This document shows, in pieces, positions 11,748-23,985 of a stretch of 64,000 nucleotides of DNA (the first letter of the stretch is position 1; every line of letters starts with the position of its first letter). A program made the position numbers and the translations under genes. Under the pieces are notes generated by a model that was given only the letters and a program-made list of their open reading frames with translations, ran no database searches and was not told where the DNA came from. The stretch is taken from contig JAXGGA010003454.1 in NCBI GenBank assembly GCA_038373865.1, positions 31,001 through 95,000 of the forward strand, in the 5' to 3' direction. The DNA is from Uloborus plumipes. Taxonomy: Eukaryota; Arthropoda; Arachnida; Araneae; Uloboridae.

Positions 11748-12559
11748 GAACCATACTCATTTTGACTTGACTACGATTGCAATTCTTATCTCTTCTTCTC
11801 CAATCTTAAGGTAAGAAAAACATACGATATCTGATCAAAAAATGCTAATAAGGCTTGATTTAACGAGCTTTTTTAATAATTCGATTCTTCGTTAACATAA
11901 ATTGCTGCATCGGAAATCGGTTATCAAGACTAACGTTTCTATAAAAACAATAATCTATAATTCCTAATACTACAAGTAGGCACTTCAATTCAGTTTTGTT
12001 TAATAGTGTTTCGCAATAAAGTCACTCTTGATCGCGAAAAACGTGCTTTGTCAGAAGTGAATTTAAGTACTTAAAATAGTTTTTTCAAAACATACGGCAG
12101 CTTATTATTATTATTGTTAATTTCGTTTTTATTGTTTTTTTATACTTCAAAATATCTTTCTCCACTTACTAAAAAAACGAAAAATTCATGAATTAGCTGT
12201 CTTTCTTTTCTCTCCTACTAGTTGTAGCTTTCAATACATGTTAAAGATCCCAAATAATTTTATGCTACAAATGCCTTAAAAAGTACTGCTTTTTTAAGGC
12301 AAAAAAAAATATATATATATTTTTCAATTGTGAGCAATTAGATCGTAAGAAATTTTAATTGTTACCACAATACCCCTTGGAATAATTTTGAGCTCTAGTC
12401 TTATTGGGGAGGGGGGAGGGGTTTAAATTGCATCGTAGGACTCTAAAAACATGACAAATCTTCAGAGTGTTCTTCAAAAGCTCACTCCATATCTAAAATC
12501 GTTGAGCTCCTAGCTCTCTGTGCACAAAGGTTGAAAAGCGTGTCAACATTTATGTCAGG
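11748..12559. other. AT-rich sequence, no gene seen
   Basis: Holds an AT dinucleotide run at about 12309-12321 and a G-run near 12409-12421. No coding signal or element ends. Confidence 0.55.
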
Positions 12560-12800
12560 ATGAATTCGAATTTATAAATGCAAGGCATGTCGATAGCATA
12601 GCGCGTCGTTTATCAATTTCCATCACGCGTGGTGGCACCCGATTAAGAAAATAGATTAAGTGAATGACGGGAATTGAAGTGAAGAGGAGAAAGCCACGGT
12701 GGCAACTGAAAATCGTGATTGCGGTTGTTTGAAATTTGGGACTAATAGATTATGAACGTTCGTCAGAATTTCAAAGCGTTCGCTTGGCATCAAAGATGGA
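12560..12800. other. short GC-rich island
   Basis: A compact CpG-bearing stretch (CGCGTCG, ATCACGCGTGGTGGC) with a GATTAAG word repeated at 12641 and 12654. There is no open frame. It looks like the other islands in the window. Confidence 0.4.
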
Positions 12801-13780
12801 ATGCTTTAGGGGGAAATATAAAATGAATTTTACTCTTTCCTTTCTATATTAGGAATTTAATAAAGCTTAAATAACTAAAAAAAGGTTTTATATATATTTT
12901 TTTCAAAAAATTCAAATTTGGTACTTATTTAGAATTTTTCGAGAAATATGACATGACGTTCATCGCAATTAAATTATGTAAGTTGTCGTTAGTTTATCAA
13001 TTGAGTTGCAACGTTAAAGTTAACATCAATCCCTTTACGTTAGAAGTGGTGGTTAGTGAGGTAGTTCAAAACCGACTCAACTGTTCCAGAAAGTGAATTC
13101 TTCTTCTTTTTTTTTTTTTTTCACTTGTTCTCTTTGAATGAGTAAAAATGTGCATTAATATACTTAATAAAATGACTTAAATAAAATACCAAAAAAAAAA
13201 AATGATTAGATATACTTAAACGAGATATAATAAAACTTGTTTAAGCAGGTATTACTATGGCTAAATTATTATATTTTTACTTGCAGATTAAATATGACAA
13301 AGTCTGTTTATGAATTAAAACCCCTTCCAGAAAAAAGTATATTACACCTCCATATAAACGCAATACATATTGCAAATTCTAGGTAGTATATTTATTTACT
13401 GATTGTGTCAGCTATGTTTTGTTTAATATCTACATTTTTGAAGTGTTAGAAATACATTTAAGACCAAAACGGTCAATATTGACGAGATTATTTGTCCAAA
13501 AAATTCCCATTTAAAAATAAAATTTTAATGCTTGGCAAAGCAATTAAAGTTTGCCTTAAAGAAAGCACTTACTTTAACAGCTAGTTATTAATTAATCTAT
13601 CCGATATTTCATTTTCACAAACGGCAAAGTTTTTTAAAAAAAGTTTCTCTTAGCAAACATTTATCCATTTTAAATAACTGAGCCAACAGCATCATTCGCG
13701 ATATTTTTGGAGCAAAAGTCAAACGAGAACATCAGTTCTATATCATTATAAGGAATGGCAATTTCCATGATAAATTTATG
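12801..13780. other. AT-rich sequence, no gene seen
   Basis: Poly-T (about 13107-13121) and poly-A (13192-13202) tracts; no coding or mobile signal. Confidence 0.55.
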
Positions 13781-14140
13781 TTTAAAACTTTTGATATGCA
13801 AATTTGCATTGAACTTTGCTATGCTTAAATCACTCAGATGGGAATTTTGTGTTACAATTATTGAGTGTACATAGTCTCATATAAGTTAAAATTTGTCATT
13901 AGCATGAATTTTCCTATGTCATTAGAATATCTAGTGCTTTTAATAATAAACATGTTATTTAAAAAAAATATTTCGCTGATTTGCATGTAACTTCGGGATG
14001 CTTCAATGCCACAAAGAGGAATTTTGTGCTTCCATTCTTGTATGGTTTACAATTTCATTTATAAGTTCAGACTTGTCATTACCGTAAATTTTTCTGTCCA
14101 CGCCAATGACGAATGGCTTCTGAATTAGTTTTTTAAACTG
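13781..14140. repeat. degenerate tandem duplication, unit about 180 bp
   Basis: Two successive blocks share an ordered set of words: TTTGCAT, a GGAATTTTGTG word, a run ending in ATAAGTT, TTGTCATTA and AATTTTYCTRT. The first is at about 13797-13930 and the second at about 13979-14110. They are direct copies with many changes. Confidence 0.6.
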
Positions 14141-14269
14141 AAGATTTAAAAAGTAAGCTGTGCTGAGAACAAATAAAGTATACTAGACACTTCATCAGCG
14201 AATTCTTTTTTTTCTTTCTCAAAAATATTACTAACAATAATATTTTAAGATTAACTTATTTTTTTTAAA

Positions 14270-14868
14270 GTCTCCTATTTTGAAATTCACCCATAACAAA
14301 AGGGTTATAGAAAGTATTTTAACTTAAACTATCTTAAAGGTATGAAATTCTTTTTACGGAGTAAATTAATCGGCAGTTTTGCACTTTCTATGTGGTTTGA
14401 CAATGGGATGTTTTTACTTTGCTTTTGCACAACTCATCAGGTATATGACTGTGTCTTTATTCTGTATGCATATCTCTTCATTTTTATGACGGAAATAGTA
14501 ATACTACATCTCGGAGATATTAAAAAAAAAGCTTAAACACGTTTTTTTATTTATAGGTTCATTTTAAGCTTTTGTTTTTACGGTTTCAAATTTTTCATTA
14601 AATGTGCATAAAATCATTGTGACAAGTATAAGAGAAAAAGGCATTTTAACTACATTATCTTAAAGTCGGACAATGCTTTAGGGAGTACTTGAAAAAATTC
14701 TTATTACAGAGAAAATTAATCGGCACTTTTTACGCAGTTGAGCATTGATATTTTTGCTTCCCTTGCGCTCGATTCATCAGCAGAGGTTACTTTTGCGTAC
14801 TCTATGCATATCTCTTCACTTTTATGACGGAGAACAAGAATACTAAATTCCGGAAAGTATGCAATTTT
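14270..14868. repeat. tandem duplication, unit about 335 bp
   Basis: AAATTAATCGGCA occurs at about 14364 and 14711. Each is followed in the same order by a CTC/GATTCATCAG word, ATGCATATCTCTTCA (about 14467 and 14804) and TTTATGACGGA. The copies differ by many substitutions and small gaps. The frames at 14342-14536 (plus) and 14716-14931 (minus) lie in different copies and are not conserved between them. Confidence 0.7.
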
Positions 14869-14869
14869 G

Positions 14870-15260
14870 TCGACAACTTTCAGAACAAAGTTTTCGTCCG
14901 ATCGCTCCACCCACCTTGTTGTTCTTTTCACGGAAACTTGTAATCATATAACTCGCACATACGTAATAAGAACAGCTAAAGAATTCGGGCACAGGAAGGG
15001 TAATTGTTTTTTCGTCAGGTGGCGCATATTATGTCTTAAATTTTCCGGACGAGAAGCCCACGTGACTTTTTTACACCCCTCTCCAGTGGTTTATGAGTCG
15101 GGGGTTATTGCGAAAATCCAGGGGCTGTGTTGTTTGCAAGCCTCAAATTAAAAATAAAATGTTCGCTTCGCATTATAAGCTATTTTGTTTCCAGCGCAAG
15201 AGATGCAATTTCGGCCCAAATTGCCGCGGATTGAGCTGAAAAAGGTGTGAATGGCTACAT
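14870..15260. other. GC-rich island with an E-box
   Basis: Non-repetitive, with CpG and a CCACGTGA word at 15058-15065. The 94-codon plus frame 14867-15151 runs through it, but I see no domain or codon pattern that marks a protein. Confidence 0.4.
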
Positions 15261-18100
15261 AGAGGCTATCCTTTTTTCCCTAAAGTTTTTGCATTTTTCA
15301 AGAATTGAATTTTTTATGGCACCATCCTCGCATCCAATTTTTCACTTTAAAAAGAGTGGTGGCATTTAGGAAGGGAAGTTTTAAATTTTCTTCCGAATGG
15401 TTTTAATCACATCTGTTCGTAAATTATGCTGTTTTTACGACGTTTTAGAACTTTGTGCACGCGAAACTATCCCTAGATTTAATGATCAAGAGGATTTTTT
15501 TTTTGTTTGTTTAAGTGTCTTTCTAGTGCAATTTTTAATTTTGTGTCAGGTTAAGGAAAACTATTCCTTTGGCGACTGATTTACAATTGAAGCACCACAT
15601 AACAAAAACGTGTAAATGCCGAAATTGAAAATTTGGAAATAGCCAATACAAATCTCAGAAAAAAAAAAAACTCTTAGAAAAACTGTTCAATGATTGCTTA
15701 CCTACCCTCTGAGCTTTGCTTGTTGTTTGGAAGTTCAGTTACATCTAGTTGCTTGAAGGAGGCTTGGGTCCTTCGTATCTATGGAATGGTCTAACTAAAT
15801 TAAAATTGCTATAGTTTATAGAACAAATGTACATTTTTTAACTAAGAAAGTTAGCCAAAGACCCGGTTTAGCAAACTTTGAATGACTGAAGGTATCCTAT
15901 TTTTGACAATTTTGTCAATAACAAATATCTAATAAAATAATTTTCATGAGAATTTGTTTTTTTTTTTTTTTTGGGGTGAAATATCTTTTCGCTACTAAAT
16001 GAAAAATACTATAATTGCAGTAATAAATTCATTACCAAATTATTTAGACTCAGATTTATGCAACGGATTTTTTGCGTGAATAATTCAATTAAAATACTTC
16101 ACTCGAGGCAAACTCAAACAATTGGAAAATTGATTCTGAAAATTAAAATGTTTCTGTTATTAGTTTTCGCTTGTTGACATGTATATGTCAAAAGCTATGA
16201 TAATTTCAACTACTAATTTAATAGGGATTAAAAACTTTATTTAATTTTCAGTTAAATACTTATTTTACAACTTTTTTGCAAAAAGTTTATAAGCTATTAA
16301 ATTAAAAATGCTATTATTGCAAAAACTCCTTTATTATGGATTTCTTGGGCCGAAATTGCAGCAATTGTTTTAGTACTTAAATAACTATTAAAAAAATCTT
16401 TCGCTAAAATCGACGCTTTACTACCAGTAGTTTTCATTCTGAACATTAAAACATTTTGTTCTCAGTTCTCAATCATTGGGATGCATTTTGAGAGTTATAG
16501 TACAATTAAATAATATTTTCAATAAATGCAATCTATCAAGGTTTTAAAAATTTTTGCAATAAATGATCGCTCCACTTTTGATGGTGCTCTTATTTGGACA
16601 CCAGAGGATTGCGTGGAAGATATAGTCCTCTGCTGCATATGCTGCACATATATGGAAGAACAGATCGAAAAAGTCGAAAACAAAGATTTATCAGTGTTTT
16701 GAATGGTAGGTTAATCTTTCTACTTTCCATTGAAGTAGAAATGGAATTAAAATTATGTTTTTGAGTTTAAAATTTGGTTTAATATGTTTTTACGCTGACT
16801 TTTTTTCCAATACATTTTTGTCAGATCGTGCGATTTGGCGATTTTCAACCTTGTCCTTATTGAGGACTTGTGCCTAATAATGCAAAGTCGCCTTTCTTTG
16901 CTTAAACTGCTGACGAGCATAACTGAAACACAATTTTTCACATCGAATTACAGTTTTCTACTTTTTATGAATTATATTAAGAATGTGAAAAATTTTAAGC
17001 TAATTGAATTTTGAATGAGCGGGATACTTGACCATGAACGTTAAGGTTGCAATGTTTGGCACATTTACCTACTAAAAACATGTGCGTTTTCCTTCTCAAA
17101 TTTGTATAGAATAGCACCACAAAGCATCGTTTCATTATGTGTTAACCTTTGTTATTCAATAAGAGGTGAAATCTGTATTACTTGCGTCAGTTTTAAATAG
17201 CATCTAGGACCGGTTGAAGACCGAGTTTTGTGTGTCTAAAGCGAATCTTGAAATTTAAAGCAAAAATACTTTGGCACCATTCTGCAGTGTACCGAAAACG
17301 TTTTTTCAACAAATTGACTTATTTTTTTAATTCCTGAACACATTTCTAATTTTCTGTAATTTTTTTTTTCAACTTTAGAAGCTACCGAAGTTGACATGCA
17401 CTCAAAGTTATCATTGTACTTGATTGCTCTATACGCAAAAATGTGTCCTTAAATTCTTCCGAAAGCAAAGCCAACTTTGATCTACAATTATCATTGTATA
17501 TCGCTTGATTTAATTTTCCTGGTTGAAGACCGTAGACTTGTTTTCACGAAGAATCGCTATATATTATAAGTTGTGGCAAGTTTCTGCTATTACTTGAATT
17601 CCATGCAATGACCCTTAAGCTTTCAACTCATTTGGTTTCATCATTTGAGTTGAATTGCTCAAACAGAAGTCCTACCAACAAATATCAACAGTGAGGTTTT
17701 TTTTTTTTTTTTTTGATGCGTAAATAATGTGTTCAAAACGTTACAAGCTGTGTCCCAATCAGTTAACATACAATTTTTTCTCAAAGCTGCTAAAAATAAT
17801 ATTTTTCTTCCATATTGACCGCATTAAAACCAGAATGTTTACGGCTTCGCCTGAGATGTCCCATGCTTCTTTGGGGCACGAATGAATTTTAAAAAGTCTT
17901 AAAATTATATATAGATCTTGACTGGTATTATACCTAGTGAGTGTCGAGATCAAGACTCACATATAAAAGTCTGTGTTCTTAGATTACAAGAATCTTGGCT
18001 TTTGCCTTGATTTTAAGAAATAGAAAAAAAAGTTAAATTCGAAATACAGTTGAGTTTAGAAAAGTAGTGCTGGATAAATTTCTCATTTCAACGGAATGTA
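15261..18100. other. long AT-rich stretch, no gene seen
   Basis: Nearly 2.9 kb with poly-T at 15957-15972 and 17697-17715 and only short open frames. No paired ends, arrays or protein similarity were found by eye. Confidence 0.55.
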
Positions 18101-19110
18101 GATATTTCTTTTGGGATTAGAATGACTCCGTTTCTGGCCCATTCTGGTTCTAGTGTATGTCCGCTGATTCCAGTCAGTTTATATGCACCCCGCATAATCA
18201 ACCAAAACGGCAATCAGAGTTATTTTACAGTCAGATTGTATCTTTAGTCAAGTGTTCCCCCGATTCGAATTCGATTCCGTTTGCCAACCACAGTTCGAAG
18301 CGCCATCTCCACATTCCATCAAAGGGGTCCTTGGGCTGCAATTTGTAAGACATCCCCCGTTGCGACCGCAAGAATATCCACAAAACGCCATTCCTCCAAA
18401 TAACTACCGCGTATATTGAGCCGCGTAATTAGCATGGAGGCTTCTTCTGACAAACAGGCCGGTGCTTAGACCCAAAGAACGACATCCCCCATAACACAGA
18501 CGGACAGACAAGCTGTTGCCATTTATTCCTCTGCTAATGGGGGCTTGTGGAGCACCGGCGGCCCGGAGTGGGGTTATCGTCTTCGAATCCAGGGGATAGT
18601 GGAGCCCTGGGACACTAAATCTGGAGCCCCGGATGTGGTCCCAGGGAGCCATCCGTCACAGACAGCTCCGCCCCGCCACGTCCGAAGATTTAGTAATTGA
18701 GAGGATGGAGAACGCGCGCTTCCCGTTTTTCCACTCTCTGAGTTATATCTGTATCTCAGAACCAGAACGACGTAAGTCCAGAAATGGCGATTTTCACTTT
18801 TTTGTTGCGTTTTATGCTAAATCTTATTCCTCATCGACCCACAAGAACATTATTTTAGAAACGAAATGCCTTCACAATTATTTAGCAGCGTTAAAAGAGC
18901 GCGAGTCTCATCCTTTGCATGCCTTTGACAATCGTTTTCGCCCTTTACTGAAAAGTTACGAAAATGGACTTACGTTAGTCTGGTTCTGAGGTACAGATAT
19001 TCTTGAAGTTGTGACTGCATCCCTTTAGGATAGGAGGGCAATTAGAGATTAAGCGCTATCGAGGGCGCCCGGAATCTGGGAATGGAAAATTGCTCCCAAA
19101 ATGCGGAATC
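18101..19110. other. GC-rich island, likely non-coding
   Basis: The densest part is 18360-18700. It holds homeodomain-like words (GTAATTAGCATGG near 18426, CTGCTAATGGGG near 18531, GTAATTGAG near 18693) and several CpG clusters. Two frames cross it (18404-18652 minus, 18633-18989 plus); neither shows a domain. A short G/C-rich tail lies at 19050-19110. Confidence 0.45.
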
Positions 19111-19975
19111 GTGAAGAGAGGGCAAAAGTCGAAATTAGAAAACTTATAACTTTTAAATATTAATTCATTCTTTGATATTAGCTGTACAGCCGGTACAGAA
19201 AAAAAAAGTCTTGCTTAATACAAAGAGAGAGAGAGAGAGATGAAAGGAAAAGAAAGAGAGAGAGAACATAATGTATAAAATATATTTTTTAGATAGAAGT
19301 CCGAAAATTTGAAGTTATGATCGTGCTTCAAAAACATATACGATGGTATTGGCATAGACAATTTATGAGTTGCAACTCGCATGATAGTACAGTAACGATT
19401 CATATTAGGTGATACAGGATAGCCTACGAAAACGTGGCACCGTCAAACAAGAAGTAAAGAAAACCGCCGATTCTTTAAATCTTGAATAACGTACTAAATT
19501 GTGCACGAACAGTTTTACTTTCTTGTACTACTTATAGTATACAGTACAGACATAAGTTGTAAGAAATGTAAGTATAAAATATAGTATAGTAGGATATGCT
19601 TACAGAATAAAAATGAAGCTATTTTTTCTTGGGCCCATCCCTTTAATGTATAATTATCTTTTACTCATTCTAACATGTTTCTTAATTTCTTCTTTTTCTT
19701 TTTTTCTTCTGTATTTTATTTATGTTTAATTTTGAATTTTTTGTCTTTAAATATGTGAAAACCACTTCAGAAATTTCCAACACGTATATTTGTGGGGTGG
19801 TACTTTCTTTTATGATACATGATGTAGTTGTTTTTTAAGGGTACCTTCATATTCAGGCAAAACTTTAATTTTACTTAATGTTTTGTATTTGACTTCGAAA
19901 TAAATTCGTTCCCTACATATAGTAGGCATTTCACATTGTAAAGTTATATGATACGATATTTGCATTAAAAATTAC
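19111..19975. other. AT-rich sequence with GA microsatellite
   Basis: A GA-rich simple repeat lies at about 19225-19265. The rest is AT-rich with no gene or element ends. Confidence 0.6.
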
Positions 19976-19977
19976 TA

Positions 19978-20533
19978 GTGAGCTCTCACTTATACACCGC
20001 CTCATTTATGCGCCTTTTTCACTTATACGACGATTTTAAATGGTCCCAGAACATTTCATAGCAAAATAATGATAGTATCAATCGTTTATGCGTCGCTCTA
20101 AAGATAAATATTTCACTTATGCGCCGAATTTTCCGTAAAATGTAAACAAAAAATATTATTTTATTTAAAAAATGAGCATTTTTCTTCACTTTCCCCTTTA
20201 ATCCTTCGCCTATGACACACGGAAGGCATTTTTTCCGCATGAACTAGAGTTCGGAGAGGGACAATTACCTATTATGGATCGTTTTAAAGGGAACAGTTTG
20301 TAATTAGGTATGCTACAGGTTTTGTTTTTTCTTTATCATTGTAGTTACGTTACAGTAATTGTCAAACCGTAATAGTATGTCCCTTTTCTGTAGAAACATT
20401 CTTATTCATTCTCTCATTAGAACCTATGTCGCGTTTTAGTCCTTTAAATAGGCTTGTTCACTTATACGTCTCTCTCACTTAAGCACCTTTTTCTGTTGGT
20501 CCCTTGGGCCGGCGCATAAGTGAGAGTTCACTG
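19978..20533. mobile_element. Tigger/pogo-like non-autonomous element
   Basis: The right end, read inward, is CAGTGAACTCTCACTTATGC; the left end is GTGAGCTCTCACTTATACAC, having lost the first CA. TA flanks both sides (19976-19977, 20534-20535). The words CACTTATRCG recur inside both ends (near 20010-20035, 20085-20120, 20458-20490), as in Tigger elements whose ends contain repeated binding words. At 556 bp it has no transposase. Confidence 0.75.
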
Positions 20534-20535
20534 TA

Positions 20536-20910
20536 GTTTAATATTCTCAATATCTGTAAATGCTTTCTCTTTGCTTTAATTATTTCCTTAATTTTACTAT
20601 AGCTCATAATAATTATTTGCTATTACTTGAGTAGACGTCAACAAAATGAAAACTTCTTGGTTCAATAAAAGCTAATATTATTTTAAATTTGAAAAAAAAA
20701 AAAACTCAATTTCTGCTAGGTAAAAAAGCAGAATCAAGAGGTTAATTACATGACTATTTTTTAACAGTTCGAATTATACCATAACGAAGCCGGAGCAACC
20801 CAAAACAAATGCCGGACTGAAGGTTCGGTGAAGTGTACCACTGCAACATGAGGGTTATTGTAACACTGATATCAATTATTATTATCGTGATAGTTGTAAT
20901 AATAATGGCT
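20536..20910. other. AT-rich sequence, no gene seen
   Basis: A poly-A tract near 20692-20704 and an ATT/AATA-rich stretch before the hairpin element; nothing else. Confidence 0.5.
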
Positions 20911-21138
20911 CCGTAAAGTCGGGTTACTTGGACCCTAGGGGGTTACTTGAGCCCATTACAGTAAAATGATAAAATCTAGGTTTGGTACTTATTAGTTGAA
21001 GACTTGCACGTAGTTCCTCGTTTCTCCGCAAGGTAGAAGCACTCTGCAATATCTAACGCTAGTACCAAACCCAGATTTTATCATTTTACTGTGGGCTCAA
21101 GTAACCTCCTTGTGGGTCTAAGTAACCCGACTTTACGG
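20911..21138. mobile_element. 228-bp hairpin MITE with CCGTAAAGTCGGGTTACTT ends
   Basis: The left arm begins CCGTAAAGTCGGGTTACTT and the right arm ends with its complement. The pairing continues for about 85-90 bp per arm with scattered mismatches (20911-20998 against 21052-21138), around a loop of about 50 bp. The GGGTTACTTGGACCC and GGTTACTTGAGCCC words are repeats within the arm. No clear target duplication is seen. The sequence style resembles pogo-type ends, but no family is certain. Confidence 0.7.
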
Positions 21139-21217
21139 CATAGAAAATGTCGATATACTGATTATAATAAAAAAAATTACTTCTATGGTATTGAGCACTG
21201 GTTAGGAGATCACTTAA

Positions 21218-21730
21218 CCCATTAATGCCTAGCGTCCCTTTTTAGGGACGGTCAAAAAAAAAAAATTCTCCCAAATAAACATTTCAACCAAATAATAGTG
21301 TTCAATTAGTACCTCGGTGTTGTTTCAATTCGTTATTAACAGATTGCAGCACATAACTATTGTAAAGTGTGTTCTGTAGCAGTTTTAATATGATCTTTAT
21401 CAAAAATGACATCGTTCATAATCTCAAGAAAAAAAGCTAAGTTTTCAAAGTTATTCCCAGCTTCCCAGTTTATGTTAATTGCTGATTTTATTTCTTCTTA
21501 TAAAATGTCTTTTCAAATATTATATCGTAAGCAGAAAAAAGTTTTAGTAAAAAAAGTATGTACCCTTTGGGGTCTATCTTAACTTTTAAGAGACGATTTT
21601 TCTTTCCTTAATAAAAAAATTATTTTTACATGATATTTTTTTAATTGTTTTTCCTGTCCATTATACACTGTTTTTAACCAGCATACAAAATATCTCTGAA
21701 AAAAAAAAAAAAGAGCCAGGCATTAATGGG
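21218..21730. mobile_element. piggyBac-like MITE
   Basis: The left end is CCCATTAATGCCTAG and the right end is CAGGCATTAATGGG, its near-perfect complement. The target duplication is TTAA on the left (21214-21217) and TTAC on the right (21731-21734), one change from TTAA. CCC/GGG ends at a TTAA site are typical of piggyBac elements. The 513-bp body is AT-rich and has no transposase. Confidence 0.8.
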
Positions 21731-21734
21731 TTAC

Positions 21735-22199
21735 TGTAGAACATCATGAACTTTACTTCGAATGCCATGTATTTAAAGTTAGCAATGTATTATTGCAGAA
21801 ATGAAGTAATTTACTGAAAACTATTAACTTACCTTAACATCGGATGTCAATAAAAATATATGGTTGCTACGGTTAGCAAAAAATATGGATTCGTGTTACG
21901 AATTGAGCATATACTGAGATGCATGAAAAAGGATGCTTGCTAATTTAATATGAGCATTATACAATAATCATTTATTTTTTTCATTTGTGATTTTTGGACG
22001 TGAAACCTCGATATGCGAATATGGGGTGGTGAGATATATTTTTCAACACAAAACCAATCCTTTTTGTTCAGAGTTTGATTAATAAAGTGCCCGGATGTTT
22101 TTTGGCAGACAAAAATCCTTTTTCCATCTCCGCGTTATCGTCCGGAAAATGCGAAAAGTAAAAGAAAAAAATCCAAATAGGGAAAAATTTAATTAACGG
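21735..22199. other. AT-rich sequence, no gene seen
   Basis: No coding frame, repeats or ends. Confidence 0.5.
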
Positions 22200-22570
22200 A
22201 GATCTGCCTTTTTCTCAATTTCCTCGAAGTTGAAGTTTCGAATGGCAATAACCAGAAAGAGAAAAACGCGAACACGCGTATTCTTTCGAATCAACAAAAG
22301 CATTCAGAAAAATTCATTTTTTCTCGATGACATATTAGCGCGGGGGAACAGGGATCGCTGATAACAATGGTAATGAGAAAAAGAAAAAAAAATCACGTGG
22401 TTTGTATTTATTAACTCGAAAAGTGGCGCGCGCGCGCGCGAGAACACGTGACTGATGAGGTGGATTTCCGGTTCCGGTCGATGAAAAGGTCTGAAGTTTC
22501 TTCCACGAGGGGGCTTCGCCGGGTTCCTATTCGCCGAGATAGATCGCCTCGAAAACGAGAAAAAATAAAT
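22200..22570. other. GC-rich island with (CG)n and two E-boxes
   Basis: Holds a (GC)n run at 22426-22440, TCACGTGG at 22393-22400 and CACGTGAC at 22445-22452. The second half has many CpGs. A 105-codon minus frame (22304-22621) is arginine- and phenylalanine-rich with no domain. Confidence 0.45.
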
Positions 22571-23985
22571 TAAAAAGTAACATAAAAGGATCGAGTTTTT
22601 CAGTTGAAATGAACGTTTCATATCGTGGAGGAAAGGTTATCCTTTTGTTAAACGTTTTTCGCCACAGAATGCTGTCACATTCGTTTTCCTTCCTTAAAAA
22701 ATATTAACGTTCGTTCATTATTTTTCGTGAAACTTTAAATAAATAAATTCCCTTTTTCTTTTCAATGGGGAAAGTTAGTTTTAAACACAAAGAGCTCGAG
22801 AATGTCATTTATGTATGGGGAACGCGAAGAGGGAAACATACGAGAGAAATCTTTCGTAATAAATGCTGTACTTTTTAATAAAATTCACTTTTTCTTTCCA
22901 AATGAAACATTTATTTGCAGATACCAGGGGAAATTTCAACTTTTGCTTTGTCAGTTTTGGACTGAAAACCGATACGAGGAACTTTCAGGTTTTTTTTTGG
23001 TTAATGCGGAAACTCATTGTCTGAAGGTTTGAGTGTTTAACAATACTTTCGAAGTATTTGAGAATGTAATAGATGGGGGCAATTTTTTAAAGCTATTCAG
23101 AAGATAAAGATTTTTATCGGTTACATTGAAAGAGGACTAGTTTTTCAAGCTGCTTCTTGTCTGATCGCAAGAAGTTTTAAAAAAATACTGCCATCATATG
23201 CGGATGAGTGGTATAACTAATTGAGGAACACTATTACTATTTTTTTTATATTACTAACACTTTCTTCGCAAGATTTCTCAATAAATTTCTCTTCTTGTTC
23301 GAATATAGTTCCACACAGGGCTAAGTCAAAGAGGTAACCGTTAACGGTACAATACATTAAACTTTAAACTATAATATCTCCTTTGGTCAGGCAATTTTCA
23401 CAAAATTTCTTATTTTGTTTTCATATCCTTCCTATCTGTATGTTTTAAACTCTTCCGCTGAAACAAAGAGCAAAAAATGTGTGTGCAGAACGTCCCAAAA
23501 AACCACACCATGATCCTCAAAAAGGTTTGAAACTTGCCAGTAAGCCTCACTACTACGAATTGTCAAATTTTGATAAAACATCCATTGAATAGCTGAATAA
23601 TAATAATATTAATAATAAGCAAATCTCCATCAAGACTTTTTTAAAACAAAGCTTAACTGAAGCAAATCTGCCATTTAATTTCGGATGTATGTCACCTTAT
23701 TCTCTTGGCAGATGTTCGGGACTACCTTTCTCCATAATTTTTGAACTGCTAAAAATTGAACGAAAAATTATTCAAAACAAAAATTTAACATGTCGAAATC
23801 TTTGCAAAAAATAAATGAATATCTACTAATAGTAAAGCCGAAAGTTTGTATATCTGGCTGGTTGTCTGTCTGCTACGAGTATAGGGCTAAGTCCGTACAT
23901 TCGATTTTCATAACATAAGGCACATGTTAACTTCCATCTAATTTTCTGTCCCAAATAGGACTCTTAGGAGTTAGGAGTCGTTTTT
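22571..23985. other. AT-rich sequence, no gene seen
   Basis: Nothing recognised except the AAAGCCGAAAGTTTGTATATC stretch at about 23834-23855. This kind of text (AAAG..GAAAGTTTGT followed by CTGTCTGTCTG) is often found beside Helitron-like repeats in arthropods; I cannot confirm that here. Confidence 0.45.
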
